Shown here piece after piece: positions 50,601 to 58,145 of a stretch of DNA of 64,000 nucleotides. The stretch spans positions 434,001 through 498,000 of the forward strand of contig NZ_FPCF01000001.1 in NCBI RefSeq assembly GCF_900116895.1, in the 5' to 3' direction. Position 1 is the stretch's first letter, and each line of letters starts with the position of its first letter. This DNA comes from Pseudidiomarina donghaiensis. GTDB lineage: Bacteria > Pseudomonadota > Gammaproteobacteria > Enterobacterales > Alteromonadaceae. The translations under genes were made by a program, and so were the position numbers. The notes under the pieces are model-generated. The model had not been told where the DNA came from and ran no database searches. It saw only the letters and a list, made by a program, of their open reading frames with translations.

Positions 50601-51077
50601 CAGTTCGTTAATGGAAAACTGCGTGAGTGCCGAGGTGTTTTCGGTGAGCACCACAAAGGTTAAACCCACGGCTTTAAGTTGCAAAGCTATGTAGGGAATT
50701 GTCGCTAACGCGGCGATAAGTGTTACGAACAGCGCCAAACGTTGGCGTTTGCCATAGCGGCTGGCAATAAAGTCGGCTATCGAGGTTATATTCTGCTGTT
50801 TGGAGACGCTAACAAGCTTTTCAACCAGCGGTAGCGCGAATACGAATAACAAGAATGGCCCGAGCAAAATGGGAATATAGGCCCAGCCGCCGCTAGCGGC
50901 ATTACCCACGGCACCGTAGTAGGTCCAGCTGGTGCAGTAAATAGCGAGGCTCATACTGTAAATAATTGGCTTATAGCTAATGCGGTTGGCCCATGAATTG
51001 GGTTTATCGCCCCAGTGCGCGACGGCAAATAGGGTGGCTATGTAGGCCAAAGAGGCAAGTATGAGCAGTAAGGTCAT
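47625..51077 (-). CDS. crbS: CrbS-like hybrid sensor kinase: SLC5 symporter domain, PAS, HisKA, HATPase, REC
   Basis: The 1150-residue inner-membrane kinase has about 12-13 helices of a sodium:solute symporter domain (residues 1 to about 480, with SLAIYCTSWTYYGAVGNA and NGMILAIAFESAVKL). A linker (STAC-like) and a PAS domain (about 620-720) follow. A coiled coil leads to HisKA with His803 (LALASHDILQPLNAAR). HATPase (NFLSNAVKYNR, DTGLGITAQQRHRIF) and a C-terminal receiver with Asp1082 (ILLDYQLGDD) complete it. In Vibrio CrbS senses a metabolic cue and drives CrbR activation of acs. The stop is taken from a family 1 repeat. It is 16 nt downstream of hipB and may be co-transcribed with hipAB. 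Confidence 0.88.
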   Translation of the reverse strand: MTLLLILASLAYIATLFAVAHWGDKPNSWANRISYKPIIYSMSLAIYCTSWTYYGAVGNAASGGWAYIPILLGPFLLFVFALPLVEKLVSVSKQQNITSIADFIASRYGKRQRLALFVTLIAALATIPYIALQLKAVGLTFVVLTENTSALTQFSINELVAAAIMAVFAMLFGTRHIEVTEYRNGMILAIAFESAVKLVALLAAAVFAYLLFSEASPTSMWQQLSHPTSKAWSWEALTEFDFIVQTFMAAGVILCLPRQFHVAVVDNVNVNHLKTARWGFPLYLVLIAAAIVPIALSGSLFLGGVDGDTYALRLPLLHDQTWLAVFIYIGGFSAATAMVIIASVTLSTMVTNDVIMPIILQRRSSLPTSFPTGFQRRLLLIRRVAIAIILLLSYLCYYFWAAGTGLVSIGLLAFSVVLQLLPAVLGGLYWRRGHARGVYVGLGTGLIAWLFAVAVPMYLPHDSTDTSIITQGTVISLAVNTAFYIIFSLMAQPRLIDRIQATAFVKPRSRVQEHTVGRHHQATNGDMMLLLQTFVGEQRTAQLLDYFAESQGNNTSHTNKEDVASREFIDYVERVLTGVLGAATARSLVEAALRDRRLHLEEVVHFFDDTTQALQTQQSILFSSLENLAQGISVVDAELRLVAWNKRYLDLFNYPDGMVKPGQPIATLIRYNAERGECGPGEIEELVAKRLKHMQVGSPHRFIRRRGDGRVIEMVGNPLPNGGFVTSFTDITEHVETQQALEEANIDLEQRINIRQKKIREINNELTEEIDRRRTVEVELKKAKQEAEEANASKTRFLALASHDILQPLNAARLYLSAMDEQTLSPNNLQLTQKLDTALASTEHLLSTLLQIAKMDQGALQPRFRHVRLSSVLQPLLHEYSVLAEQRGINLKARIHDGVVYTDPTYLRRIVQNFLSNAVKYNRDNGKVLLGVRRRGDYLLIAVYDTGLGITAQQRHRIFDAFYRGSNTRVEGVGLGLSVAKRMSEQLHCELRLQTVEGSGSCFSVQVPLGNEAQVHEKPAQPNTSDLHQGLTMVCVDDDQENLNAMRALLEKWGCTVETFTSSATALEYAATHPRPTGILLDYQLGDDEHDGLSLAQELRKLWGDNLSGALVTAMNDDGVRSRARAEQLHFLAKPVKPAALKSLLKYLDR

Positions 51078-51090
51078 TTGAACACCAAGT

Positions 51091-51108
51091 TCGTTATTCG
51101 TTATTCGT
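51091..51108. repeat. Family 3 solo half-element
   Basis: The sequence tcgttattcgttattcgt matches one end of the family 3 element. Read on the minus strand it gives the last residues TNNE and the TAA stop of hipB. Confidence 0.8.
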
Positions 51109-51408
51109 GTTTTCTAACGGGTTTGCTGAACGAACGTAATTGATTTTGGGGGCCGCGACAAGACCTAAGCCGCCCATATTTAGCATGCGCTCGATAATTG
51201 ACAGGCGGGGGTCGGTACGGCCGTTTTCAATGTCACGTACGGTTTTGTCTGATATGCGACAAAGTTGTGCGAATTCTATTTGGGTAAAGCCGTATATTTC
51301 CGTGCGAATAATTTTTACGGCCTCGCCTAAGCTTATTTCATAGCGCTGGAGCTGCTCAATTATTTTATTCTGAATGGTACTGCGCTGCTCATGTGATAAC
51401 GATTTCAT
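51094..51408 (-). CDS. hipB: HipB-like antitoxin, XRE-family regulator
   Basis: The 104-residue DNA-binding protein has an HTH (TQIEFAQLCRISDKTVRDIENG) at about residues 43-65, and an N-terminal helix before it. It should neutralise the HipA-like kinase and repress the operon. The ATG overlaps the hipA stop by 4 nt (ATGA). The gene follows hipA, opposite to the E. coli hipBA order. The C-terminal ENTNNE plus the stop are encoded by a family 3 repeat end, so the original C-terminus is probably altered. The crbS start is only 16 nt further on. Confidence 0.82.
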   Translation of the reverse strand: MKSLSHEQRSTIQNKIIEQLQRYEISLGEAVKIIRTEIYGFTQIEFAQLCRISDKTVRDIENGRTDPRLSIIERMLNMGGLGLVAAPKINYVRSANPLENTNNE

Positions 51409-52727
51409 GATAGTAATCCCATGGTAGTTAGACGTTGCTCTAGAAAATGAAAGCCCATAATTGGCATTTGTATGATTTGCTCAGGGCAGCCCGCAGTTTC
51501 TAATTGCTCCGGTAAATTAAGTAGTTTGGTCGCTATGGCGTTAAGCTCGGCCATGAGTTTTTCTGGGGCGACATATTGTTTAAGCTGCTGGGCAATGGCT
51601 GGATAATTAATTGACGCCCCGACTTCATAGGGAGCGCCCCATTTAAATAAGCGAGTGATAACTTCTGGGTCTGCCTTCATGGGGGCGAAGTCATAAATAG
51701 GTGCGTACGTGACAACACCGTTACGCTTGATAAACGAGATATTTCTGCCGTGATTATCCGAATTGCCAAAAATAACGTTCAGCATGTCGCGTATAACGTA
51801 TTCGGTTACAAACTGCTCGTCACTTATGTTGAGTAACCCGTTGAGCCGATTGAGCAGTTCGTTGATGACATTAAAATGATTGCAACTTGCGCCGGCACTG
51901 ACATCAAGAATTGAGTAAATACTTTCAACACCGACACGATGTAGTACACCATCGCCTTCATAAACGTCAAACCGAGGTAGCCACAAGCTAGCCTGATCGC
52001 TAGCGGGATCGACATGCAGCATAATATGCTCGGCGTTCAAGGTTGGTATGGCGGTGTCGCGTAGTAAATTATTTAACACGCAATAATACGAGTATTCTGC
52101 CTTGAGAATGTTGTTATCCGTGACACTACGATTATTACGGGCGAATTTGACGAGGTAGGGCTGAGCTTGATTTGGCCGCCCAGCAAAATCAGGGTCGATA
52201 AGCACCTTGCCTTCGTCATTAACATTTAATAATAGTTTTGGTGCTACGCCATGCGCGCCGGTTGCCCCACCTACTGTAGCGCCTTGGCTGCTAGCGAACT
52301 CCAGAAAGTCATATTCTAAAGCGGCGACCTGTGCAATTTCGAACGTTAGTGTCTGTTGTGGAGGTAAGTTCTCAAAGGCTTCTTTAATGCGCAAATTACC
52401 TATTGGCGCGAGCACAGCATGTTCAAGTAGTAGGCGGTTAATTTGTTCAGGTTCACTGTGTTGAATGCCTAAATTATTTATCCACCATGTACGTGCCTTG
52501 CCAACGGGTAACAAATCATCAAATAGAGCGGGCCACCGTGGGTATTCACTTTCGATAGCACTCACAGGAGTATTTACAGAGGTCGCGAATTCGGCACGTG
52601 ACTCGTATGGTACATGCGAGTTCGCAAGGTACTCAGGTAAATAGCTAATACCAATGGTTCCAGTTGGTTTGAAATTGATTTTGGCCGCTGTATGCCAGTT
52701 ACCGTTGACGAAAGTTTGCATATGCAT
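51405..52727 (-). CDS. hipA: HipA-like Ser/Thr kinase toxin
   Basis: The 440-residue protein has a HipA N-terminal subdomain (about 1-110) and a couple-kinase domain. The latter has GGATGAHGVAPKLLL (activation-loop-like region), PYLVKFA with the ATP-binding Lys, the catalytic segment GNSDNHGRNISF and the metal site IYDFAPM. E. coli HipA phosphorylates GltX and induces dormancy; the target here is unknown. Start is ATG 52727, with an aaggaat site; Met3 is a close alternative. It is the first gene of hipA-hipB. Confidence 0.85.
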   Translation of the reverse strand: MHMQTFVNGNWHTAAKINFKPTGTIGISYLPEYLANSHVPYESRAEFATSVNTPVSAIESEYPRWPALFDDLLPVGKARTWWINNLGIQHSEPEQINRLLLEHAVLAPIGNLRIKEAFENLPPQQTLTFEIAQVAALEYDFLEFASSQGATVGGATGAHGVAPKLLLNVNDEGKVLIDPDFAGRPNQAQPYLVKFARNNRSVTDNNILKAEYSYYCVLNNLLRDTAIPTLNAEHIMLHVDPASDQASLWLPRFDVYEGDGVLHRVGVESIYSILDVSAGASCNHFNVINELLNRLNGLLNISDEQFVTEYVIRDMLNVIFGNSDNHGRNISFIKRNGVVTYAPIYDFAPMKADPEVITRLFKWGAPYEVGASINYPAIAQQLKQYVAPEKLMAELNAIATKLLNLPEQLETAGCPEQIIQMPIMGFHFLEQRLTTMGLLS

Positions 52728-53108
52728 GGCGCATTCCTTTTATTTGTAACGGTAGTTTAGTTCCTTATTTTTGATAAATCCAGTAGTTTGATTCCGTAAT
52801 TATCTATTTTTTGGCTTTTTTGCGGGTGTTTGGTTCCGTTATTCGTGCGTTTCCCTGTTCGTACGCTTCGCTGTTCGTCCGTTCGGCTGTCGCCTCACTG
52901 TTCGAAGCTGGTTTTGCGAATAGCGCGAAGTGCGGACCAACAGCGCAGCGCACGAATAACGACTAACGAATAACGAATAACGCTTTTGCGCTTCGTACGA
53001 CCAATGTCTTATTTCCTGTATTGACCATACAAGACTAGATTGCATAGGTGATTCTCTATAAGAACCAATCACTAATAACAAACAACAACAGAACAACTTG
53101 GAGGGCGT
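52728..53108. other. 381-nt divergent region between hipA and the acetate symporter operon
   Basis: It holds the hipA promoter side, one family 3 element (52837-52982), and 126 nt before the DUF4212 gene with a TTGACC -35-like box at 53021 and a weak -10. The ggaggg ribosome site lies at 53100. No gene seen. Confidence 0.5.
52837..52982. repeat. Family 3 MITE-like element upstream of the symporter operon
   Basis: Left end cgttattcgtgcgtttc and right end cgaataacgaataacg are inverted. The middle holds mutated copies of the gtccg...ccaacagcgc core. It is more diverged than the copies before acs. Confidence 0.82.
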
Positions 53109-53375
53109 ATGGCTTTCAAAAGCGAAGAACTCGCAAAAGCCTACTGGCGCGATAACATTAGCTTGGTGCTGAAGCTCCTAGCGGTGTGGTTTATTGTGTC
53201 GTATGGCTTTGGCATTCTCTTGGTGGACGTGTTGAACCAGTTCACTTTCTTCGGCTTTAAGCTGGGCTTTTGGTTTGCTCAGCAGGGCTCAATTATCACC
53301 TTTGTTATCTTGATTTTCGTGTATGTGAAACGCATGGCGGCGCTGGATAACAAATATGAAGTGCACGAAGAATAG
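53109..53375 (+). CDS. DUF4212 small subunit of acetate symporter
   Basis: The 88-residue protein has two hydrophobic helices (about 20-45 and 57-78, LKLLAVWFIVSYGFGILLV and IITFVILIFVYVKRM), as in DUF4212 proteins. These accompany the VC_2705-type sodium:solute symporters. It precedes that symporter by 11 nt, with a good ggaggg site. It is probably a small membrane partner of the transporter. Confidence 0.9.
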   Translation: MAFKSEELAKAYWRDNISLVLKLLAVWFIVSYGFGILLVDVLNQFTFFGFKLGFWFAQQGSIITFVILIFVYVKRMAALDNKYEVHEE

Positions 53376-53386
53376 GGGCCGGGAAC

Positions 53387-55102
53387 ATGGATATTCAAAC
53401 GTTAACGTTTATTATCGTCGGCTTAACCTTCGCACTTTATATTGCTATTGCAATTTGGTCGCGGGCGGGCTCGACGTCTGACTTTTATGTAGCTAGTGGT
53501 GGCGTACACCCAGTAATGAACGGTATGGCAACAGCCGCCGACTGGATGTCTGCTGCGTCGTTTATTTCAATGGCGGGTATTATCGCGTTTGCTGGTTATG
53601 ACGGCAGCGTGTACCTGATGGGTTGGACTGGTGGTTATGTACTACTGGCTCTATGCTTGGCGCCGTACTTACGTAAATTTGGTAAGTTCACCGTGCCAGA
53701 CTTTATTGGTGACCGTTATTACTCACAAACGGCCCGTACTATTGCGGTTATTTGTGCGATTTTGATCTCGTTCACCTACATTGCAGGCCAAATGCGTGGT
53801 GTGGGCGTGGTGTTCTCGCGCTTCTTAGAAGTTGATATTGCCACCGGTGTCTTCATTGGTGCCGTTATCGTGTTCTTCTACACCGTATTGGGCGGCATGA
53901 AGGGCATTACCTACACCCAGGTTGCGCAATATTGCGTATTGGCATTTGCTTATTTGGTGCCAGCTATCTTTATTTCGTTCCAAATGACCGGCCACATTCT
54001 GCCGCAAACAGGGTTTGGTGCGACTATTACCGATGGTGTTGCAGGTGAGGGGCAATATTTGCTGGCAAGGCTTGATGGGCTGTCCGAAGAGCTCGGGCTA
54101 GCGGCGTATACCTCTGGCATTAAGTCGAAAATTGACGTGTTCGCAATTACCTGCGCGTTAATGGTAGGTACCGCTGGTTTGCCACACGTTATTGTACGCT
54201 TCTTCACCGTACCTAAAGTAAGCGATGCGCGCTTGTCTGCGGGTTGGGCATTAGTGTTCATTTCAGTGGTTTACCTAACTGCGCCTTCTATTGCTGGCTT
54301 TGCCAAAGTGAATCTGATCAACACCGTGAACGGTCCAGACTTGCAAGGTGTAGAATATGAAGCTGCGCCAGACTGGATTAAGAACTGGGAGAAAACCGGC
54401 TTGATCAAGTGGGAAGATGAGAACGGTGACGGCAAAATGTTCTACTCGGGTGACGAGCGCAACGAAATGACGGTTGACCGTGACATCATGGTTCTAGCGA
54501 ACCCTGAAATTGCTGACTTACCGGCGTGGGTTGTGGCGTTAGTTGCAGCGGGTGGCGTAGCTGCGGCGTTATCAACTTCGGCAGGCTTGCTACTGGTTAT
54601 TTCAACTTCAGTGTCCCATGACTTGTTGAAACGAACCTTAACCCCGAATATTACCGACAAACAGGAGCTGATGTGGGCCCGGGTGGCGGCGGCAATTGCG
54701 ATTGCCTTGTCAACGTGGTTTGGTATTAATCCGCCCGGCTTCGTGGCGCAGGTGGTCGCCTTCGCGTTCGGCTTAGCCGCAGCGAGCTTCTTCCCTGCAA
54801 TTATTCTGGGTATTTTCTACAAGCGTATGAATAGCACGGGTGCCATTGCCGGTATGTTAGTGGGTATCATCTTTACCTTGGCGTATATTATTTACTTCAA
54901 GTTTGTGAACCCAGACGCTAACTCGGCGGCCAACTGGCTATTTGGTATTTCGCCTGAAGGTATTGGTACTGTAGGTATGGTGCTGAACTTCATTGTGGCT
55001 TATGTTGTGCATAAGTTAACGGGCGATGCGCCGCAAGATACGCAAGATTTGGTGGAGTCGATTCGTTATCCGCGTGGTGCGGGTGGGGCGACAGGCCACT
55101 AG
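53387..55102 (+). CDS. actP: Cation/acetate symporter, SSS family (ActP-like, VC_2705 group)
   Basis: The 571-residue inner-membrane transporter has about 13 hydrophobic helices and SSS-family motifs: STSDFYVASGGVHPVMNGMA near the start, GDRYYSQTARTIAVI and a symporter core (GLPHVIVRFFTVPKV). It probably brings in acetate with Na+. A soluble insert at about 325-360 carries a DENGDGKMFYSGDE EF-hand-like loop. It follows DUF4212 directly and ends with a terminator at 55108. The locus suggests regulation by CrbS/CrbR together with acs. Confidence 0.9.
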   Translation: MDIQTLTFIIVGLTFALYIAIAIWSRAGSTSDFYVASGGVHPVMNGMATAADWMSAASFISMAGIIAFAGYDGSVYLMGWTGGYVLLALCLAPYLRKFGKFTVPDFIGDRYYSQTARTIAVICAILISFTYIAGQMRGVGVVFSRFLEVDIATGVFIGAVIVFFYTVLGGMKGITYTQVAQYCVLAFAYLVPAIFISFQMTGHILPQTGFGATITDGVAGEGQYLLARLDGLSEELGLAAYTSGIKSKIDVFAITCALMVGTAGLPHVIVRFFTVPKVSDARLSAGWALVFISVVYLTAPSIAGFAKVNLINTVNGPDLQGVEYEAAPDWIKNWEKTGLIKWEDENGDGKMFYSGDERNEMTVDRDIMVLANPEIADLPAWVVALVAAGGVAAALSTSAGLLLVISTSVSHDLLKRTLTPNITDKQELMWARVAAAIAIALSTWFGINPPGFVAQVVAFAFGLAAASFFPAIILGIFYKRMNSTGAIAGMLVGIIFTLAYIIYFKFVNPDANSAANWLFGISPEGIGTVGMVLNFIVAYVVHKLTGDAPQDTQDLVESIRYPRGAGGATGH

Positions 55103-55107
55103 TTTAC

Positions 55108-55133
55108 AAGCCCGGCTTTCGCCGGGCTTTTTC
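55108..55133 (+). terminator. Rho-independent terminator after actP
   Basis: A 9-bp stem aagcccggc/gccgggctt with a 4-nt loop (tttc) is followed by T residues, 5 nt after the actP stop. Confidence 0.85.
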
Positions 55134-55233
55134 GTACGCTGCGCTGTTCGTGGTTCGTACACTTCGTTGTTCGAGGTTTTACGAAGAGCGCGTAGCGCGG
55201 ACCAACAGCGAAGCGCACGACTAACGAATAACG
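55133..55233. repeat. Family 3 element between actP and CBS gene
   Basis: It contains gctgcgctgttcgtgg, ggaccaacagcgaagcgc and a right end cgactaacgaataacg. It lies 18 nt upstream of the CBS gene ATG. Confidence 0.8.
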
Positions 55234-55250
55234 CTTTTAAGGTTTTATAC

Positions 55251-57299
55251 ATGCAGCCGGAATTTACTGAGGTACAGCGCTTTTTAATTGACTGTCCACC
55301 GTTTGACGAACTCAGCGGCGAGCAGCGGCAGTGGGTGGCACAAAATATAAAAGCGGCCTATGTGAACGAGCACAACGTGAGTGACTTGTTCAAGCAACAT
55401 AGCCCGGCTTTATATATTGTGCGCTCGGGCGGGTTTGACTTGCTGGCGCCGGATGGACATTTGATTGAGCGGCTTGAGTCGCATGATTTGTTTGGGTTTC
55501 CGTCGCTGTTAAGTGGTCGGCCGGTGGTGAATAAGCTGCAAGTGATTGAAGACGGCATTATTTATATTGTGTCGGCGCAGATGTTTGATACGTTGCGCCA
55601 AGCAGTGCGGGCGTTTGAACAATACTTTATTCGTGCCCACGGGCAGCGGCTGTTGGGTGAAGTAGCCCGGCGTTCTACGCCGGGTAGCAGTGCAGCTGCT
55701 GTTAATGGTAGCACCGCAGCTGCTGTTAATGGTAGCACCGCAGCAGTGGGGGGAATAACCGCTGGCGCGTCTCGGCCGTCAGTTTCAGAGAAAACGCCGG
55801 GCTACCCAAGCTCAGGGCCGGGCTACGAGCCGTTGGAGTTAACCGTTGGTGAGGTGGTGGCGCGCAAACCAGTCACCATGCCCATTACCGCAACTATTCG
55901 TGAAGCGGCTGAGCGCATGCGCGATGAAAAGGTGTCATCTATTATTTTGGTAGAGGAGGGGGCGGCCCCCGCTCCAGACCCTGGTTCGGACCAAGGTCCG
56001 GACCAGGGTCTGCCCCCCTCTCTGCGAATTAGCGGCATATTGACCGACCGTGATTTGCGCAATCGGGTGGTGGCGCAGGGCTTGTCGTATGAGTTGCAGG
56101 TGAATGCGGTGATGACGCAGGCGCCGGCCACGGTGCAGGCGCGGCAGACGCTCATGGATGCGCTGGCGATGATGACGCAGCACGATATTCACCATTTGCC
56201 GGTGGTCGATGATAATCAGCAACCCTTAGGCATGATTACCAACACGGATTTAATGCGGCAACAGCGCAGTGAGCCGGTGATGTTAATTAGTGCGCTCAAT
56301 AAAGCCGAGTCACGCGAGCAGCTCATTACCGAAGCGCGACAAATTCCGGCTTACATGCAAACCTTTGCGGCGCGGGTGCGCGATACGACCATGGTTGGCC
56401 GCTTGTTGGCATCATTAACTGACAGCATGAGCCGCAAGCTCATTAAGTTATACGAGGAGGAGCACGGCGTGGCTCCCGGTGCTTATTGTTGGATAGCATT
56501 TGGCTCGCAAGGGCGAGAGGACCAAGTGCTAAGCTCGGACCAAGATAACGGTTTGTTGCTTGGTAATGGTTTAAATGAGCAGCAACTTGAGTGGTTTAAA
56601 GGGCTAGGCGAGTACGTGTGCACTGGCCTTAATGAGTGCGGTATTCCGCTGTGCCCGGGCGATATTATGGCGTCTAACCCTGATTGCCGTCGTACCCTTG
56701 ATGGTTGGCTTGAACGCTTTGAAAACTGGACTCAAAACCCCACGCCCAAAGCGCTCATGTACTGCCAAATATTTTTTGATTCGCGCATGGTGCACGGCAA
56801 TAAGCGTTTGTACCAACGTTACCGTGACGAAGTGGCGCAGTTGGGGCAAAAAGACTTTTTCTTGGGCAACTTAGCGCGACTGCAGGTGAGTGTGCAGGTG
56901 CCGTTGGGGTTATTTAATCGTTTTCGTGGCACCGAGTCAGGAAAGGACAGCGATTTAATCAACATTAAGCGCTACGGCATCGCGTTGATTAACGATATTG
57001 TGCGAATTTATTCGCTGCAAGCTGGGCTAACTGTCCCACAAACTTTACAGCGACTGGAGCAACTGCGCGGCAGCAATTTGCTAAATCGTAAAGATAACCA
57101 GAGCTTAGCTGAAGCGTGGCAGTTTTTAACCCAGTTGCGCTTACAGCACCAGCTAGACACTTGGGGCTCCGATAAGCCGCAAAATGCTCTCGACCCCGAT
57201 GAGCTCAGCACGTTAACGCGGCGACAACTTAAAACGGCGTTTCGTATTATCAAAGAATGCCAACAAGGCGTTGGTTTGAAATTTGGTCGGGTAGGGTAA
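55251..57299 (+). CDS. cNMP-binding/CBS/DUF294 nucleotidyltransferase-like protein with two repeat-derived insertions
   Basis: The 682-residue cytoplasmic protein has a cNMP-like domain (about 30-135), a CBS pair (about 200-345), a DUF294 nucleotidyltransferase-like domain with GSQGREDQVLSSDQDNG (about 435-455), and a DUF294 C-terminal helical domain. It lies with actP and a DnaQ-like gene, an arrangement typical of CrbS/CrbR loci, though its own role is unknown. Residues 137-194 are a translated family 1 repeat block with two copies of an AAVNGST-type unit. Residues 235-259 (GAAPAPDPGSDQGPDQGLPP) are a translated family 2 repeat in the first CBS domain. The start at 55251 is chosen; a longer frame from 55026 runs through a terminator and repeat. 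Confidence 0.85.
   Translation: MQPEFTEVQRFLIDCPPFDELSGEQRQWVAQNIKAAYVNEHNVSDLFKQHSPALYIVRSGGFDLLAPDGHLIERLESHDLFGFPSLLSGRPVVNKLQVIEDGIIYIVSAQMFDTLRQAVRAFEQYFIRAHGQRLLGEVARRSTPGSSAAAVNGSTAAAVNGSTAAVGGITAGASRPSVSEKTPGYPSSGPGYEPLELTVGEVVARKPVTMPITATIREAAERMRDEKVSSIILVEEGAAPAPDPGSDQGPDQGLPPSLRISGILTDRDLRNRVVAQGLSYELQVNAVMTQAPATVQARQTLMDALAMMTQHDIHHLPVVDDNQQPLGMITNTDLMRQQRSEPVMLISALNKAESREQLITEARQIPAYMQTFAARVRDTTMVGRLLASLTDSMSRKLIKLYEEEHGVAPGAYCWIAFGSQGREDQVLSSDQDNGLLLGNGLNEQQLEWFKGLGEYVCTGLNECGIPLCPGDIMASNPDCRRTLDGWLERFENWTQNPTPKALMYCQIFFDSRMVHGNKRLYQRYRDEVAQLGQKDFFLGNLARLQVSVQVPLGLFNRFRGTESGKDSDLINIKRYGIALINDIVRIYSLQAGLTVPQTLQRLEQLRGSNLLNRKDNQSLAEAWQFLTQLRLQHQLDTWGSDKPQNALDPDELSTLTRRQLKTAFRIIKECQQGVGLKFGRVG
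55659..55830. repeat. Family 1 composite element within the CBS-DUF294 gene
   Basis: The left arm (gtagcccggcgttctacgcc) is followed by a 24-bp direct repeat (55692-55715 and 55716-55739), then gaataaccg and a right arm aaaacgccgggctac. The frame skips the TAG (gTA Gcc), so it is translated. Confidence 0.88.
55953..56024. repeat. Family 2 element within the CBS-DUF294 gene
   Basis: It starts tagaggagggggcgg and has the cores ggttcggacc and ggtccggacc, ending gggtctgcccccctctct. The frame (gTA GAG GAG) avoids its stop codon. Confidence 0.9.
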
Positions 57300-57881
57300 A
57301 TGGGAAACCTGAAACGCTGGCTTAAGCGCTGGTTGCAACAGAAAAAACCTTGGACCGAGCATACTTATGTGGCGCTGGACGTAGAAAGTAGTGGCCTTGA
57401 TCCGCACTCTGATCAATTGCTGGCGGTGGCATGGGTGGTTATTAAGCCGCCAGTAATAGACTACGCCAGTGGCCGTTATTACTTAATTAAGCATGACCAA
57501 ACCGAGCTGAAACAATCGCCGGTGGTGCATGGCTTGGTTAGCAAAGACTTTATTGACCCCACTGAGCCAGTAGAAGTACTGCGAGAGTTAGCTAAAGTAC
57601 TAAAAGATAATGTCTTGGTTTGTCATTATATTCGGCTGGACTGGGGTTTTCTGAAGCAGGCAGCGAAGCAACACGGGATAAAATTAGAACCCTTGGCGCG
57701 CTTTGACACGCTTGCTTACGAGGCCCAACGCCTTAAACGCCATCAACATCATATTGCTCGCGGCGAGCTGACATTAAATGCCTGCCGAACCCGTTATGGG
57801 TTGCCTGAGTATAATGCCCACCATGCCTTTAGTGACGCCATAGCCTGTGGCGAGTTAATGCTGGCTCAACGCTATAAATAA
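57300..57881 (+). CDS. DEDDh 3'-5' exonuclease, DNA polymerase III epsilon-like
   Basis: The 193-residue protein has the ExoI motif VALDVESSGLD with the catalytic Asp-x-Glu, an ExoII region (VCHYIRLDWGFLK) and the ExoIII motif HHAFSDA with His and Asp. It may be a proofreading-like or oligonucleotide exonuclease. Start ATG directly follows the stop of the CBS gene, so the two are translated together. It differs from the replicative DnaQ in lacking the C-terminal polymerase-binding tail. Its job in acetate metabolism is unknown. Confidence 0.85.
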   Translation: MGNLKRWLKRWLQQKKPWTEHTYVALDVESSGLDPHSDQLLAVAWVVIKPPVIDYASGRYYLIKHDQTELKQSPVVHGLVSKDFIDPTEPVEVLRELAKVLKDNVLVCHYIRLDWGFLKQAAKQHGIKLEPLARFDTLAYEAQRLKRHQHHIARGELTLNACRTRYGLPEYNAHHAFSDAIACGELMLAQRYK

Positions 57882-58145
57882 CCGCTAATTTTTAGCAAAT
57901 ATGACGTTGGTTATACCAATTATCCAAAAAAGTTCCCTGTTTTGACGAAAAAAATACAAAAAACTGTAATTTTGTTGGTTTCGTAGGTTGCCGAGCCGAC
58001 TGTTTTTGATTAGTATCGAGTACTGATCGATTGGTGTTTATGTAATGTTAACGTTTCATAAGCCTCGGTCGGAACGAGCACGAAAGCGTTCACGTGCCGA
58101 TTTTAAACCTAGTAAATCACTTAAAAAGTGGTCCAGGGAGAAGAT
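57882..58145. other. 264-nt leader of the TonB-dependent receptor gene
   Basis: This AT-rich stretch has A-tracts (aaaaaagttccctgttttg), a tgttaacgtttcat motif that looks like a LacI-type operator, and an inverted ggtcggaacgagcacg-type region. The ribosome site agggagaag precedes the ATG. A strong promoter is expected but I cannot place it surely. Confidence 0.4.

Noticed and set aside
55026-55250. Longer N-terminus for the CBS-DUF294 protein
   Set aside because: The extension overlaps the end of actP in another frame, a terminator and a family 3 repeat; the ATG at 55251 fits the domain start.
57882-58145. Riboswitch or LacI-type operator in the receptor leader
   Set aside because: The tgttaacgtttcat motif is suggestive, but I could not find a full symmetrical site or a conserved riboswitch fold by eye, so it is noted only as part of the leader.
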